In this document: positions 1 to 11,544 of the stretch, in pieces
Position numbering within the stretch: position 1 is the first letter of the stretch
Layout: each line of letters opens with the position of its first letter
Source of the DNA: Kitagawia praeruptora
Taxonomy: Eukaryota > Streptophyta > Magnoliopsida > Apiales > Apiaceae
Reading direction: 5' to 3'
Assembly: GCA_037693485.1 (NCBI GenBank)
Contig: CM075349.1
Span: 119,141,501-119,205,500, forward strand
DNA: 64,000 nucleotides
Notes under the pieces: generated by a model
Told to the model about the DNA's origin: nothing
The model's input: only the letters and a program-made list of their open reading frames with translations
The model's database searches: none
Translations under genes and position numbers: made by a program

Positions 1-1411
1 CCTTATTACTCCCTTGAACACTCTACTAGCCTTTGACAATATGGGTTCAAACTAATGTAAGGCCAATACAAGAAAAAGGTCTAGGCAAATAATGTGGTAT
101 GTCACCGAAAAAATAGGATTAAGCTCAACGGGTTAACTAATTGATCATGTAAATATGGTGTGGTAATATGGGAAAATATGTGGTTATTCCTAATGCCTTT
201 ATCATTTTAATCGTCAAATAATGTCATGCGTTTCAAGAAAGACCTCAAACAACTGCTAGCAATGCAAACAATCCGTGGACACTCAAGCAAACGAATTAAT
301 TGCAAATATGCAATATGCAATAAGGCTCAAAAACTCACTTGGTGGAAAAACATACTCAATCCCAAGCAAAAATCTCTCTAATGCACCGACTTGTATTCAA
401 AGCATGCAAACTAAATCATCTTGCACATATTCATGTCCTTCTAATCACTTACAACATTCAATAAGTCTACTAGCTTCAACTTACTAGTGTATGTGTGTGT
501 GCACAAGAACAAAGCATATCACTTCTCAATCAAAAGCGTCAACAACACAAAATTCCTATTAAGCATGGGTGCAAATGCAAACCATTATGAACTCACATGA
601 TATACAAAAATAAAAAACAGAATGTCCTATATGAAACAAACGTAGATAACACGAACATAAATGCATAATTTACTACTACTAATATGCAAAGCATGAAATC
701 CTACATGAACAAATAACACAACAACTACTAATCCCTCAAACCACCCCCAAACTTAAAATATTCAATGTCCTCATTGAATGGAAGTAAATACAAGGGATAG
801 TAGAAAACATACCTGAATACCAAAGCATACCCAACAATTTTTTTTCTCGCAAAAATCCCCTTTCCTTAGCAATTGGCCTCAAAACAACCGATTAAATTTA
901 ACCTCCGCCGTCGAAAACGAAAATTTCCAAACATTAGCACTATCTCTCCCATGCTTACGAGCCAAAAGAATCAATACCCAACTCACAAGAAGCTCCACCA
1001 AAAATTACCAAGCAATAACACACCAAAAATACCCCAATATATTAAGAATAATACAAATCCCAATTTTTCAAGAACACAAATTTGTAATCAAAATAAAATT
1101 TGAGAGAAGAAATAAACCCACTACGAATTGGAGAGGTGAACTTGCAATTAATTCCTCTTTAGAATTGAATTTTTGGAGATTTAAATAAAATAGAAGAGGA
1201 ATTGGATTTGTATGGCTAGGTGTGTATATATATAAGATGATGGATATATGAGATTTAAAAATTTAGAGTGTAGGAGAGATTTGGAGAGGTTAAGATTTGA
1301 TGTAGGATAGATATAGGGATTTAGAATTGAAGAAATTTGAGTTAGGATTGAATTTGGTGGAAAAATTGTAGGTTAAAACACAAATTTTCGAAAAAAAACT
1401 GTGCAGAAAGG

Positions 1412-1604
1412 GGGTGTAACGCATCAGAAGGCTGCGTTTCAGGGCGCTGGGCGCGGAACAAATCAGTCACGCATGACAGGAATGCGTGTTAGGGGGTTTA
1501 AATGGGATATAACGCAGGGGCAACCTGCGTTACCCAGGCGCAATTTGCGCTGAATGCAGTAACCCGGGCGCAAACTGCATGACTGGAGCGCAGGTTACGT
1601 TACT
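1412..1604. repeat. Cluster of short GC-rich inverted repeats in the tail of element A
   Basis: About six short hairpins occur in 190 bp of otherwise AT-rich DNA. Examples are AACGCA...TGCGTT, ACGCAT...ATGCGT and GCGCAATTTGCGC. The units share the core GCGCA/TGCGY but differ in loop. The block lies between the ORF stop and the missing 3' LTR. Its role is unknown; related-looking hairpin arrays occur in two other, unrelated elements of this window. Confidence 0.6.
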
Positions 1605-1699
1605 GTTCATCATTTTTTTTTTTCACAGATTTTTTTTTTTTTTTGCACATATTTTTTTTTTTCCATACAATACTCAATTTTTTTTCTCTTTTTTTTTCC

Positions 1700-1765
1700 C
1701 TACACTAATGCGCGGGTTGCCTCCCACGAAGCGCTTCTTTAACGTCAATAGCTTGACATTACTTC
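1700..1765 (-). other. Conserved post-ORF block of Athila-type elements
   Basis: Directly after the stop of the element A ORF the minus strand reads a block containing GACGTTAAAGAAGCGCTTC followed by GTGGGAGGCAACCCGCG. I recall a very similar block following the coding region in plant Athila elements. It supports the lineage call and places the 3' limit of the coding region. Its function is not known. Confidence 0.5.
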
Positions 1766-1775
1766 CAAACCTCCA

Positions 1776-2828
1776 TTAAGGATGATAATAGTTCGCCTGG
1801 TCCTCTCTTCGCAATACTTCATCATCATCTCGGCGGCACACTTTTTGCTCCTTCTCCTTGCTTGGCCTATTCATGTAACATCTATGTCCTCTTCCAATGC
1901 CTTCATCTGTTGACCCAAAATCTGTCAATTTGTAGAACAACACACATTCGCGGGCTTCACTTGAATATAATGGAGGAGGGTAAATGTAAATCGCTGAAGC
2001 CTTTGGTTCCTCAACGAGAACTTCCTCCATTGGCTCTAATGCGCTACCTCCATCTTTATACTCTGAGACAAATAGAAGACCTGCATCTTTCCCATGTTCT
2101 TCATCCTCTTGGTTCGCACATACCAATTCTTGAAATTTGCGTAGCTCATTAGTGTCCTCTTGGTTCGCACATAACAATTCTTGAAATTTGCGTAGCTCAT
2201 CAGTGTCTGTCTCAAATAGTGCCCTTTCCAAATCATCCACCTCACTAGCTTGATCAAATTCCTCACATGGCTTGTGAACACTCTCCTCCTCTTGGAATTT
2301 GTCTTCTTCAATTAAGCATGCAGTACCTTGCTCCAAGTCATTGGTATTTTCTGGAATTGCTTCTGGTATGAATTGCTGATTCTCTTGTTCCAAGACTCTC
2401 AAAACTTGAGCAGCTAATGTCCCCATAGATTTGATAAGCTTCTCATTATTCTCTGCAAGCATCCTAATCTCCTTCCTAATCTCCTTCAAATCATCATCTG
2501 ACTGAAAAGTAGGAGTAGGTTGCTGATGTTGAAACTCTTCACTACCAAAGACATATGACATATCTGGAACATCTTGCTGGTACTGTTGAGGATAGTATTG
2601 AAAATATGGTTGTTCCTCATAACTGACATATGGATCAACTCCTCCGTAGTAACAATATTGCGATGGATCATGAACGCCCAAACACCGCTCACATTGCTGA
2701 GGCTGTTGAATACCACCATGGTTGCTCCAGCACTGATACGTCTCATGTGCGCCAGCACATAGCTCACAAACACTAACCACCTGCTGAACTCCATAGTAAT
2801 TTAGAAAATCCATCTTTAACGCCCACAC
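1776..2828 (-). CDS. Gag-like Cys/Gln-rich ORF of non-autonomous Athila-type element A
   Basis: An uninterrupted 350-codon ORF. The N-terminal third has two zinc-knuckle-like motifs, CELCAGAHETYQC (CX2CX3HX4C) and CERCLGVHDPSQYC (CX2CX3HX5C), then a Tyr/Gln-rich stretch and a heptad-like segment rich in Glu, Lys and Leu (about residues 110-150). A 17-residue unit around DELRKFQELLCANQED is tandemly repeated twice (51-bp direct repeat, 2105-2206). The C-terminal part is acidic and then has a PPPLY motif. The protein matches the layout of the ORF at 28279-29475 (knuckle, Gln/Tyr-rich, acidic, PPP-Y), so it is probably a relic of the gag nucleocapsid end. It lacks a capsid domain and any pol function. 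The start could also be the second Met at 2813; a 3' splice-like TTTCAG lies just upstream. Confidence 0.65.
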   Translation of the reverse strand: MWALKMDFLNYYGVQQVVSVCELCAGAHETYQCWSNHGGIQQPQQCERCLGVHDPSQYCYYGGVDPYVSYEEQPYFQYYPQQYQQDVPDMSYVFGSEEFQHQQPTPTFQSDDDLKEIRKEIRMLAENNEKLIKSMGTLAAQVLRVLEQENQQFIPEAIPENTNDLEQGTACLIEEDKFQEEESVHKPCEEFDQASEVDDLERALFETDTDELRKFQELLCANQEDTNELRKFQELVCANQEDEEHGKDAGLLFVSEYKDGGSALEPMEEVLVEEPKASAIYIYPPPLYSSEARECVLFYKLTDFGSTDEGIGRGHRCYMNRPSKEKEQKVCRRDDDEVLRREDQANYYHP

Positions 2829-2942
2829 TCTCTGACAAGTACCTGAAACACTACAAATAAACTAACTCAGTAAGAAATCCGAGTCAGTGAACGCTAACGA
2901 CCACTATTGACAAGCACATAAACCAAAAATAAAACACCGATG

Positions 2943-2961
2943 ATCCCCGGCAGCGGCGCCA
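2943..2961 (-). other. Primer-binding site of element A (tRNA-Asp type)
   Basis: On the plus strand the site reads ATCCCCGGCAGCGGCGCCA, which is the 3' end of plant tRNA-Asp with one mismatch; the minus strand is therefore the tRNA-complementary primer site. It lies 5 bp from the LTR, which sets the element's direction as minus. Confidence 0.85.
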
Positions 2962-2966
2962 AAACT

Positions 2967-4342
2967 TGTTTGCACTAAATCACGCAAGCGTACGTGGTCA
3001 CAAGTAATATATAAGGTTAAGTCCAAATTCGTTCCCACAGGGATCTGGTTATGGTTTTGATTCAGTAAACGCACCTATGCAACAGTGTATGATCTTAATT
3101 CACTGCTAAGACAATTAATAAATTAAGGTTTTAACTAACTAAATTAAACTAAGAAGCAAATTAACAAAACTACAAATTAACTAACTAACTATAATTGAAA
3201 TCTAATTACTTCTGCAAGAAAAACCATGGAATCCTAACTTCATTAAATACTTTGCTTAGATCTGACGCCTTTAATCACTATATGCAATGGTTATGATATC
3301 TGATCGGATAACACGAAACAAGTACACGCTACTTCTCAGTATACGTATACCAAACTAAACATACATCCACAAAAGAGATAGAAGATGAATAGACACCAAT
3401 TATGCTTAGACCCTATATCTCTATAGAATTTGAAAACATAACGGTTGAAGAACAAGTTATCCACATTGATCACACAGGGCAGCATAATATCTCTATTGAC
3501 GCCACAAATCATGATGTTAAAACATCAACCTATCCTATGCTAGCATGGCAAGTTCTAAATCTCAAGATCCACTCTCGCTTCACAAGAGATTAACAAATTA
3601 GATGTTAGCTACGCATCTAAATACATGAAACACAACCATACGAGGATATCAAATATACATCACACACAGATCTTTAAAGCATCAAGATACTAAAGCTCCA
3701 TAAATAAATCCGTTAGAATCCCATGACAACGATTAGTTCATAATCGAACCTCTCGTCATCATGGGATCTGATGAAACCATGATAAAAACAAAGTATGAAA
3801 AAATACAAATAAACTAAAGTAATTGATATGTAATAGTTCTACTCCTAATGATGATCCTAATGATGATACAATTTACAAGGGTTGGATGTGTTTATATAGG
3901 CTCTAGACATCTTGCCCAACAAGAAAATACCAAATCAGAATTATAATAGAAGTACGTTTCCTAAACTGATTCTGATTTTAAGGAAAATTCGTGGCTGACT
4001 TTTCTTCAGTAATTCTGGAACGTTCCAGCTGCAATTGGGCCTCTGGACCACTTTAGAATGATAGAAAATCTCGTTATCTTCGCGTGGACAGCTTACGGGC
4101 TGAAAACAGACTTATAGAACTCAAGATATGGCCCAAACAGTGAATCTCACGCGTGCAGCCCAATAAATCCGAATTTTAATAAATTAAATCTCCAAAAACG
4201 ACAAAAACATCCACCATAATCAACATCCTTGTAAATCTGCACAACTAAACAAAACACATCAAAACTACAAGAAACTTGAGCCCAAGACAATCAATTTAAG
4301 TCATTATAGAATGTTCCAAGTGGATATAAAATCCACTTATCA
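2967..4342 (-). repeat. 5' LTR of element A (1376 bp)
   Basis: Bounded by TG at 2967 and CA at 4342 on the plus strand (TGTTTGCAC...CTTATCA) and homologous along most of its length to the LTR at 4725-6273, with conserved blocks at 3240-3380, 3400-3480 and 3540-3740. On the minus strand a TATA-like TATATAAAC (about 3890) lies upstream of the likely transcription start. It lacks the GC-rich hairpin segment that the related LTR at 4725-6273 carries. Confidence 0.85.
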
Positions 4343-4584
4343 GAATTCTGTACCATCTGAATAGTGCCAGGCTTGATTTCAAAGTTATTAGCGGTAATGG
4401 CCGGCCTGATAATACTAGACTGGATGTCATTGACCTTCGGCTGAGAATAGTCCTTCAAAGCCTTAGCTGCTGCTGCATCACCCATCTCGACTGTAGTTGC
4501 AAATTCCTCTTCCTTATTCTTCTTGTTCTCTACAAGATCGCCTTCTGCCCGTTCTTCCTTATGAGCTTGCAAAAGTTTTCGCAT
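4343..4584 (-). pseudogene. Athila-type gag, N-terminal fragment of element B
   Basis: The ORF starts with MRKLLQAHKEERAEGD and soon reaches a stretch with SSIIRPAITANNFEIKPG, which is typical of the start of Athila gag. The frame is cut at 4342 by the LTR of element A; the last 16 or so codons of the open frame are already LTR sequence. The rest of the gag must lie beyond element A, outside the window. The 5' leader contains the same TTTCAGGTACTTG block as element A. Confidence 0.75.
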
Positions 4585-4699
4585 ACAAACTCAAGTACCT
4601 GAAACACCACGAAACAAACAAACTAAATAAGAAATCCAAGTTAGTGAACGCTAACGACCACTATTGACAATCACATAAACTAAAAATAAAACACCGATG

Positions 4700-4718
4700 A
4701 TCCCCGGCAGCGGCGCCA
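4700..4718 (-). other. Primer-binding site of element B (tRNA-Asp type)
   Basis: Same 19-bp tRNA-Asp-like sequence as at 2943-2961, lying 6 bp from the LTR that starts at 4725. It shows that elements A and B belong to the same lineage and point the same way. Confidence 0.85.
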
Positions 4719-4724
4719 AATACT

Positions 4725-6273
4725 TGTTTGCACTAAATCATGCAAGCATACGTGGTCACAAGTAATATAGAATAAAGTTGAGTTCGTTCCCACAGAGATC
4801 TGGTTTAGGTTTCAATTCAGTTAATGCACCTATTCAACAATGTATGGTTTTTATTCACTGCTAAGACAATTAATAAATTTGGGTTTAATTAACTAAGAAG
4901 TAAATTAACAAACTAAGAATTAACTAACTAACGAGAATTGGAATCAAATTACTTATGCAAGAGGAAACATGGGATCCTAACTTCATTAAATACTTCGTTT
5001 AGATCTGACGCCTTTAATCACTATATACAATGGTTATGATATCTGATCAGACAACACGAAACAAGTACACGCTACCTCTCAGTATACGTATACCAAACTA
5101 TCCATACATCCAGAAAAGAGATAGAAGATGAATAGACACCAATTATGCTTAGACCCTATATGTCTATAGAATTTGAAAACATAATGGTTGAAGAGCAAGT
5201 TATCCATAAAGATCACATAGGGCAATATAAGTATTCTCATCTCATACTATGAATCATGTTGATAAACAATCATGAACCTATGCTAGCATGGCAAGTTCTA
5301 AATCTCAAGATCCACTTTCACTTCACAAGAGATTAACAAATTAGATGATAGCTACGCATCTAACAATTAAGCATAACCATACGAGGATATCAATTATACA
5401 CCACACACAGATCTTTAAAGCATCAAGATACTAAGTTCCATAAATAAATCCGTTAGAATCTCATGACAACGATTAGCTCATAATTGAACCGTTCATCGAC
5501 ATGGGATTTGATGAAAACATGAAAATAAACAAGATATGAAAGAAAGATGCAATAATATTAATAAAACAAAGAGTTGAGAAAACAAATCTATAATCCAGAA
5601 TAACACAAAAGATGAAGTAGATCTAGATCTGTTGCTTGTCACGAGCGTTGAATCCTTCTCTCCTTTTCTCCCTTGCAGATCTAAGATATGACACAATAAT
5701 AAAAACCGATGTAATGATATGATATTACAATGATACAATGAGTTTAAATAGACCCTAGATGTCTTGTCCAACAAGAAAAGTCCAAAAATACCAAACAGAT
5801 TCAAAACAGGAAAGTTATGGAGAACTTTTAGCACAAAATTCGAAGTGGGCAGCAGGGGTACTAGGCCGCAGCCTACCCTGCTAGGCCGCAGCCTAGTAGC
5901 AAATCTGTTGGCAGTAGGCCGCAGCCTACCCTGCTAGGCCGCAACCTAGTAGCAATTCTGTTGGAAATTTTTCAGCATGCTAGTTCCTTCGTTTTTTCTT
6001 CGTTTTGCCTCTGTTTCCTTCCGTTCTTCTTCTCAAAGCTTTCATACTTCATTTCTTTGACTCTAGATCTCCCCAAGGATTATGTGGAAGACCTCATTCT
6101 TCATTAAGACTTCAAAACCACACCAAAATCAATTGAAATCTCCAACCATTCCCAATTATTTAGAACCCTGCACAACTACACGAAACACATCAAAACTACA
6201 ACAAACTTGAGCCCAAGACAATCAATTTAAGCCGATATGGAACACTCCAAGTGGATATAAACTCCACTTATCA
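4725..6273 (-). repeat. 5' LTR of Athila-type element B (1549 bp)
   Basis: Starts TGTTTGCAC and ends CCACTTATCA on the plus strand. It is homologous to the LTR at 2967-4342 but about 170 bp longer; part of the surplus is a GC-rich hairpin repeat at 5857-5964. Its right edge joins directly to the archaeal-type RNase H region of a Tat element (flank GACCT at 6274), so element B inserted into that older element. Confidence 0.85.
5857..5964. repeat. Two 53-bp tandem units made of AGGCCGCAGCCT hairpins inside LTR B
   Basis: The unit contains TAGGCCGCAGCCTA followed by CTAGGCCGCAGCCTAG, and is repeated once with small changes (one hairpin has GCAACC). That gives four perfect or near-perfect GC-rich palindromes in about 100 bp. 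They are absent from the sister LTR A. Confidence 0.8.
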
Positions 6274-6289
6274 GACCTCTACATTGAAA

Positions 6290-6608
6290 TCCACCTTTAA
6301 CTTGTCCCACTACCAACTCATAATCACTCAACATAATAAGTTTATTACTTTCATTTCCAAAGCCATCTTCAACCCGTTAATCAATGCTTCGTATTCCGCA
6401 TCATTGTCCATTGCCTTAAACTTGAAATGAATTGCACTCATGAGCTAATTTCCTTCGGGGGTTGCCAGAACTATGCCTGCACCAGCACCCCCATTATTTA
6501 TCGCCCCATCAACATGCAACTTCCACCAAGGTTGAGGAACCTCCTCAAGAGGGCGCGCCCTTTTAATAAAACTTCTGGTTCCACCAGCACAAGTGACTTT
6601 TCCTCATT
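6290..6608 (-). pseudogene. Second (archaeal-type) RNase H of the Tat element, truncated
   Basis: The minus strand encodes LHVDGAINNGGAGAGIVLATP, then after a stop the segment with DNDAEYEALINGLKMA. The Asp of the first strand and the AEYEAL motif are the expected catalytic landmarks of the plant-retrotransposon RNase H. At least two in-frame stops (near 6606 and 6445) and truncation at 6274 by element B make it non-functional. Confidence 0.75.
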
Positions 6609-9215
6609 TTATGAATCAAATTCCAAGATAAAATCAGCTAAAGCTTGTCCCTTGATGGCAGTCCTAGGAGTGTATTCCAAATCAAACTGGCTTAGCTCAA
6701 TTGCCCATTTCAACATCCTCCCCGAAGCTTCAGGTTTATGAAGAACTACCTTCAACGGATAAGACGTGCGAACTTCAACCCAATGCGCTTGAAAATAAGG
6801 ACGTAGCTTCCTTGCTGCCAAGACCAGTGCATAAACAATCTTCTCCATGCTAGAATAGCGAGTCTCTGCATCCAACAAGAGCTTGCTTACATAATAAATG
6901 GGAGATTGATGATCCACTTCCTCTTTTACTAGTACAATACTCACAGAGTATTCTGACACAGCTAAATACAAAATCAAAGTTTCTTCTTCATCTTGCTTTG
7001 CCAACAGTGGTGGATTTCCCAAATGTTCCTTAATTCTCTGAAAGGATTCCTCGCACTAAGGAGTCCATCCAAAGTTACCGAATGCACCTTTGATTGCCTT
7101 GAAGAACTCTTTACACTTATCTGAAGATTTTGAGACAAAACGACTGAGAGCAGTTATCCTCCCTGTTAAACTTTGAACTTGCTTCACGCTAGATGGAGAC
7201 TTCATGTCAAGTAGAGCTTTAATCTTCGCTGGATTCACCTCGATTCCGCGATGATTGACAATAAATCCCAAAAACTTTCTAGACTCTACCCCGAAGACAC
7301 ATTTTTTAGGGTTTAGATTCATTTTGAACTTTCTCAAAATCTCGAACATCTGTTCCAAATGCTTTACATGATCTTCCGCCCTTAAGGATTTTACAAGCAT
7401 GTCATCCACATAGACCTCTATAGTCTTCCCGATCAGATCTTTAAACATCATATTCACCAGCCTCTGATAGGTTGCCCCAGCGTTGATCAAACCAAATGGC
7501 ATTCCAATATAGCAATACAACCCTCTATCTGTGATGAAGGAGGTATGCTCCTGATCAGGTTCATACATAAGAATCTGGTTGTAACCGGAATAAGCATCCA
7601 TGAAACTCAAGAGAGCATGACCAGCCGTAGCATCCACTAACTGATCAATTCGAGGAAGAGGAAAACTATCCTTAGGACAAGCCTTGTTCAAATCAGTGAA
7701 ATCTACACACGTCCTCCATTTTCCGTTAGGCTTTTTGACCAAAACCGGATTTGCTAACCAATCTGGGTAATAAGACTCCTTAATCAAACCAACATCCAGA
7801 AGTCTATCAACTTCCTCCTTTAATGCTATAGCTCTCTCTCCACTTACAGGCCGACGTTTCTGACGAATTCCCTTCTTGGTAGGGTCTATATTCAAATGGT
7901 GACACATAACCTTTGGACCAATGCCTACCATGTCAACGTGACTCCAAGCAAATACATCCAGATTATTTAACAGAAAGTTGGTGAGCATTCCACGCAACTC
8001 GGGATTTAGCTGAGATCCGATCTTTAAAACCTTATTTAAATCCTTCTCATCCACCATAATCGAAATCGTATCCTCTACAGGACCAGTCTTCTCTACTGGT
8101 TGCGGTGTTCTTGGATCAAGATCAAAATCAAAACTTCGTGGATCTTCAATAGGTACTTCTTCCTTGGAGGGCGCGTCCTCTTTAAGAGGGAAGTCTTCCT
8201 CAACAAGGGCATGCACCAGACCTTCCAGTAACATTCGCCTTCCTTCAACTTGCTCTCCTCTAATATTGATAGAGATCACATCCTCTGAATCCTCCTCAAT
8301 TTCCTCAAGAATTCCTTCCTGCAAATCACCAAGTATTGGAGTATTCCCCTCAGGACGTGCCTTATAAATGGGTGCGTCCTCTTTTGGTTCTTGGACAAGA
8401 TAATGAACTTTTACTTCTTCTGGGGTAATGCTCATCACTCCCGTATTACTTCCATTTAGGGTGCGCCCTCCACCTTGCTGTCTCCTGAACTCTTTGATTG
8501 CCTTGTGATAACAATCTCTAGAATCATGTTGAGATCCTCGTACAGTCCCCACGCCATTGGGTGTTGGAAATTTCATTGCGAGATGGTAAATAGAAGTTAC
8601 AACCTTCATTTCTTTTAACAGGGGATGCCCTACCAAAGCATTATGTGAAGATTCCACATTCAGAATCATGAAGTCCATCATTTGGGTTACAGAGAGAACT
8701 CCCTCCCCAAGGGTTACAGGTAGCTTGATAGCTCCCATGACTTTCACTGACTCGCCTGAAAATCCATAGATCCATCCATTGTCTTGAATCATATCTTTAT
8801 CCAGGAGTCCCAACTTCTTGTAAGTGTTGTAGTATAAAATGTTCACCGAACTTCCATTGTCAATGAAAACCCGATGTACATTCTTTGAACCGATCTGGAT
8901 TGCTACTACCAGAGCATCATTATGAGGATGGTGTACCCACCTAGCTTCTTCTTCGGTGAAAGTGATATCAGCACATTCTCCCTTGAACAATTTATGTGGC
9001 CTTAGCTCCAAGCTGTTCACATTTGTAAGAGGTTTATACCTTGCTTCCCTAGTATATCTTTCCATAGCATGATTGCTACCACCCCCCAGGTGATGTCCCC
9101 CAAAGATAGTATGAATACTTCCTTCCTTGACAAACTTTTTCTCTTCGAGTTTATCATCACCATGGAGGGCGCGCCCTCCATCTCTTCCGTCCAAATTCTC
9201 CTTGTGTTTCTTCAC
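6609..9215 (-). pseudogene. Tat-element pol: protease, reverse transcriptase, RNase H
   Basis: The frame holds, in order, an aspartic protease site (VFIDNGSSVNILY), the reverse transcriptase blocks (WRTCVDFTDLNKACPKDSFP, then LLSFMDAYSGYNQI, then YIGMPFGLINAGATYQ, then the catalytic YVDDMLVKS) and an RNase H with ILYLAVSEYSVS and the ADFILEF end. In vivo it would copy element RNA into DNA in a cytoplasmic particle. An in-frame stop near 7053 separates reverse transcriptase from RNase H, so no full polyprotein can be made. The catalytic YVDD is intact. Stops are of the TAG/TAA kind expected from cytosine deamination, which is my inference. Confidence 0.88.
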
Positions 9216-9227
9216 TTCCCTGACAAT

Positions 9228-11492
9228 CTACTCTGTCAAGTATCCTTCTTTGATTAAATCCTCAATCTCCTCCCTGAGTTGACGGCATTCATGAGTGTTA
9301 TGCCCTGAAGATTCATGGAATTCACAATACTTCTTTTTATCTTTACCCTGCCAAGAAGTCAGAGGCTCTGGTCTCCTGAAGAACCCTTTGTTCTTATTCA
9401 CTTCAAAGATGTGCTCAATAGAAGCCGCTAAAGGAGTATAATTACCCGGCCTTTGATCGTAAGTGTATGTATCGGGAGGACCCAAATTTCTTCCAGCTTC
9501 GGCTAAATTCACCCAATTTGCACCAGTCGCTATACGGCGAGTAGGACTAGGAGACCTATCCTTTCTCTTACCAGCCTTTCCCTTAGAGCCGCTCTCACTG
9601 TCAGTCTTTCGATTATCTGCCAAAGATTTTTCCACAATCTTGAAAGACTCAGCTTGTGCAAACACATCAGCCAACGTAGGTGGATCCCGTCCTTGAAGGT
9701 GTTTCCAGAAATCAGTTCCTACTGACAATCCGGCAATTAGAAAACTCTTGAGCGTTTCATTAGTTGCTCCCCTAACCAAAGTAGACTCTGAATTAAATCT
9801 CTTGAAGTAAGATTGCAAACTCTCCCCTTCCCTTTGCTTAATATTAGCCAAGGTTGTGACCGGAGGGGCATATTTCACCGCAGCCTGAAACTTAGTCAAA
9901 AACAAATTCCTCATCACCTGCCAAGATGTAATTACTCCTGGCCCGATTTTCTGAAACCATTGTTGAGCACCTTCCCTGAAAGTTGTTGCCAACAACCGAC
10001 ATCTAGCCAGTTCCGTTACCTGATACACATTCATCTCAATATCGAAGCGTCGCAGAAATTCCACAGGATCTGCATTTCAATGAAAGCGCAAATCATTAGT
10101 CATAGACCTATACCCAGTAGGAAGCTGTGCCTCCCTGACTTCAGTCGAAAATGGAGAGGATGTTTGCGCAATAGCGGATATTCTTCCTCCATCTAAATGG
10201 GCTAAAAGCTTCTTTAAATCATCCACATTGAAAGTTCCCACTCCGAGAATATTCTGGATATTCGGTTGTGCTACAGTCTGAACACCCCCCGGATGTGGAG
10301 GTGGAGCCACTGTCTGAGCACCTCCTTGAGCCCCTGCTTGTGGTTGAATCACAACATCCTCTTGGGTTTGAGCTTGAGTTTGCCGACCCTGAGGATTTCC
10401 ATGAGGTTGTGGATCCCCTTGAGAACCTCTCTGGTACTGTTCTCCTGAGTGAAGGTGCGTCTTTGACCTGGACTCACTGGAGGTGCTTGAGGAAATCTGA
10501 CGGATACGAGGGGATCTTCCACCAGAGGGCGTGCCCTGATTACGGGGTCGCCCATTTCCTTGATACAACTCCATTCTTCTATCACTGTCATCGTGGTTTC
10601 CTCTTCTTCCATTGTTACCACGATGAGGAGCTTGTTCAAATCCAAGGGGTCGCGACCTGTTGTGAACAGGGAGCACGCGCTGTGGATCATCATTCCGAGA
10701 AAGGGCTCGCTCATCTCCAAGGGGCCTCGACCTGTTGTCATGGGGCGCGCGCTGTGGATCATGACTCTGTGGAAGGGCTCGCTCATGTCCAAGGGGCCTC
10801 GACTGTTGTCAGGGGGCGCGCGCTGTGAATCATGGGCCTCGATTCCAAATACTTGTTTTTCTTCTGATGCTCGAGGAGTACCATCCTCAAATCGTCATCA
10901 TTAAGCCTTATTCCAAGGCGTTCCTTCAAGCTGGCAAAATCTCTCCTCTCTCTAGCCATCTGCTCTTCATCCCCTTGAATCTCACTAGGAGTGCGCCCTG
11001 AACGGTGAGGATGAGGGCGCGCCCTCTCTTGAGGATTCGACAACCTGCGCTCAGAATTATCTTCACTAGGATGCTCAACAATAGGATCAGAATAATCTAA
11101 CCTTCAAGGAGTGACCAGCTGAAACTTCCTTTCCTGATTTTCCTCCCTCCTTCGGGAATCTTCCTCGATCTAGGGGGATTTCCCTGATCGGCGATGATTT
11201 CTTGGGATACTCCGAGATTTTCTCCTAGATCTTTGCTCCTCCTCCACGGAACTCAATCTTGCCCCAAAACTATTTATGGCATCTCCCATGCGATACAACT
11301 GTTCCATTAATGCCGCATTACTGATAAGAACATGTGGTTATCCACCAGCGGTGACTGGAGCTTCATGGTGGGGTGGAGGAACGGGGATCTCCTCCGGAAC
11401 CTAAGCTTCATGGCGGACTTGGTTACCCCCATGATATCTTCAGAATCGTAATCATCTTCTCCATGAGAACCTCTACCTTGATTGTGAGACAT
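9228..11492 (-). pseudogene. Tat-element gag
   Basis: The capsid part (10064-9228) has the retrotransposon gag pattern from MEFLRRFDIEMNVYQVTE through AQQWFQKIGPGVITSW to SLQSYFKRFNSE, and ends with a knuckle-like CEFHESSGHNTHEC. A stop near 10077 separates it from a Pro/Gln-rich stretch up to 10676. The N-terminus begins MSHNQGRGSHGEDDYDSE at 11492 but continues in other frames (for example a coiled segment with MARERRDFASLKERLG at about 10950), so frameshifts are present. Three 71-72-bp tandem copies at 10637-10835 are one source of the frame change. Confidence 0.8.
10637..10835. repeat. Three tandem copies of a 71-72-bp unit in Tat gag
   Basis: The units each carry CCAAGGGG..TCG, a GGGGCGCGCGCTGTG-like block and TGGATCAT; copies of TGTGGATCAT start at 10681, 10753 and (as TGTGAATCAT) 10824. 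The unit length is not consistently a multiple of three, so copy changes shift the gag frame. Confidence 0.75.
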
Positions 11493-11523
11493 CTTTTCCT
11501 CCTAAGATGAAAATCTTGATTGG

Positions 11524-11541
11524 CCCCTCCTTCTAGCGCCA
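11524..11541 (-). other. Primer-binding site of the Tat element
   Basis: The minus strand reads TGGCGCTAGAAGGAGGGG three bases after the end of the LTR. This form is familiar from Tat elements. I do not assign the tRNA. Confidence 0.7.
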
Positions 11542-11544
11542 ATT

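Larger units (their letters stand above)
1..4342 (-). mobile_element. Athila-type LTR retrotransposon A, partial (5' LTR and internal part)
   Basis: Read on the minus strand, this is an LTR (2967-4342), a primer-binding site matching the 3' end of tRNA-Asp (2943-2961), one long ORF (1776-2828) and a non-coding tail that runs to the window edge. The other LTR lies outside the window. No protease, reverse transcriptase or integrase is seen between the primer site and the tail, so the copy looks non-autonomous. It sits inside the gag of a second Athila-type element: the flank at 4343 continues that element's reading frame. The tail resembles the tail of the complete element at 22880-32157, including a shared stretch reading 'tgcctttatcattttt' in sense. 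Class assignment follows from the primer site, LTR length and tail; the left limit is unknown. Confidence 0.8.

Noticed and set aside
1579..1779. Phe-rich open frame on the plus strand
   Set aside because: It is a reading of poly-T runs next to the hairpin cluster; no homology or codon bias.
2943..2961. A tRNA-Asp gene, from the tRNA-like 19 bases (also at 4700 and 30295)
   Set aside because: Only the 3' end of the tRNA is present; it is the primer-binding site of LTR elements.
10268..10828. Plus-strand open frame of 186 codons
   Set aside because: It is the opposite strand of the Tat gag Pro/Gln-rich region and its 72-bp repeats; the minus-strand gag explains the openness.
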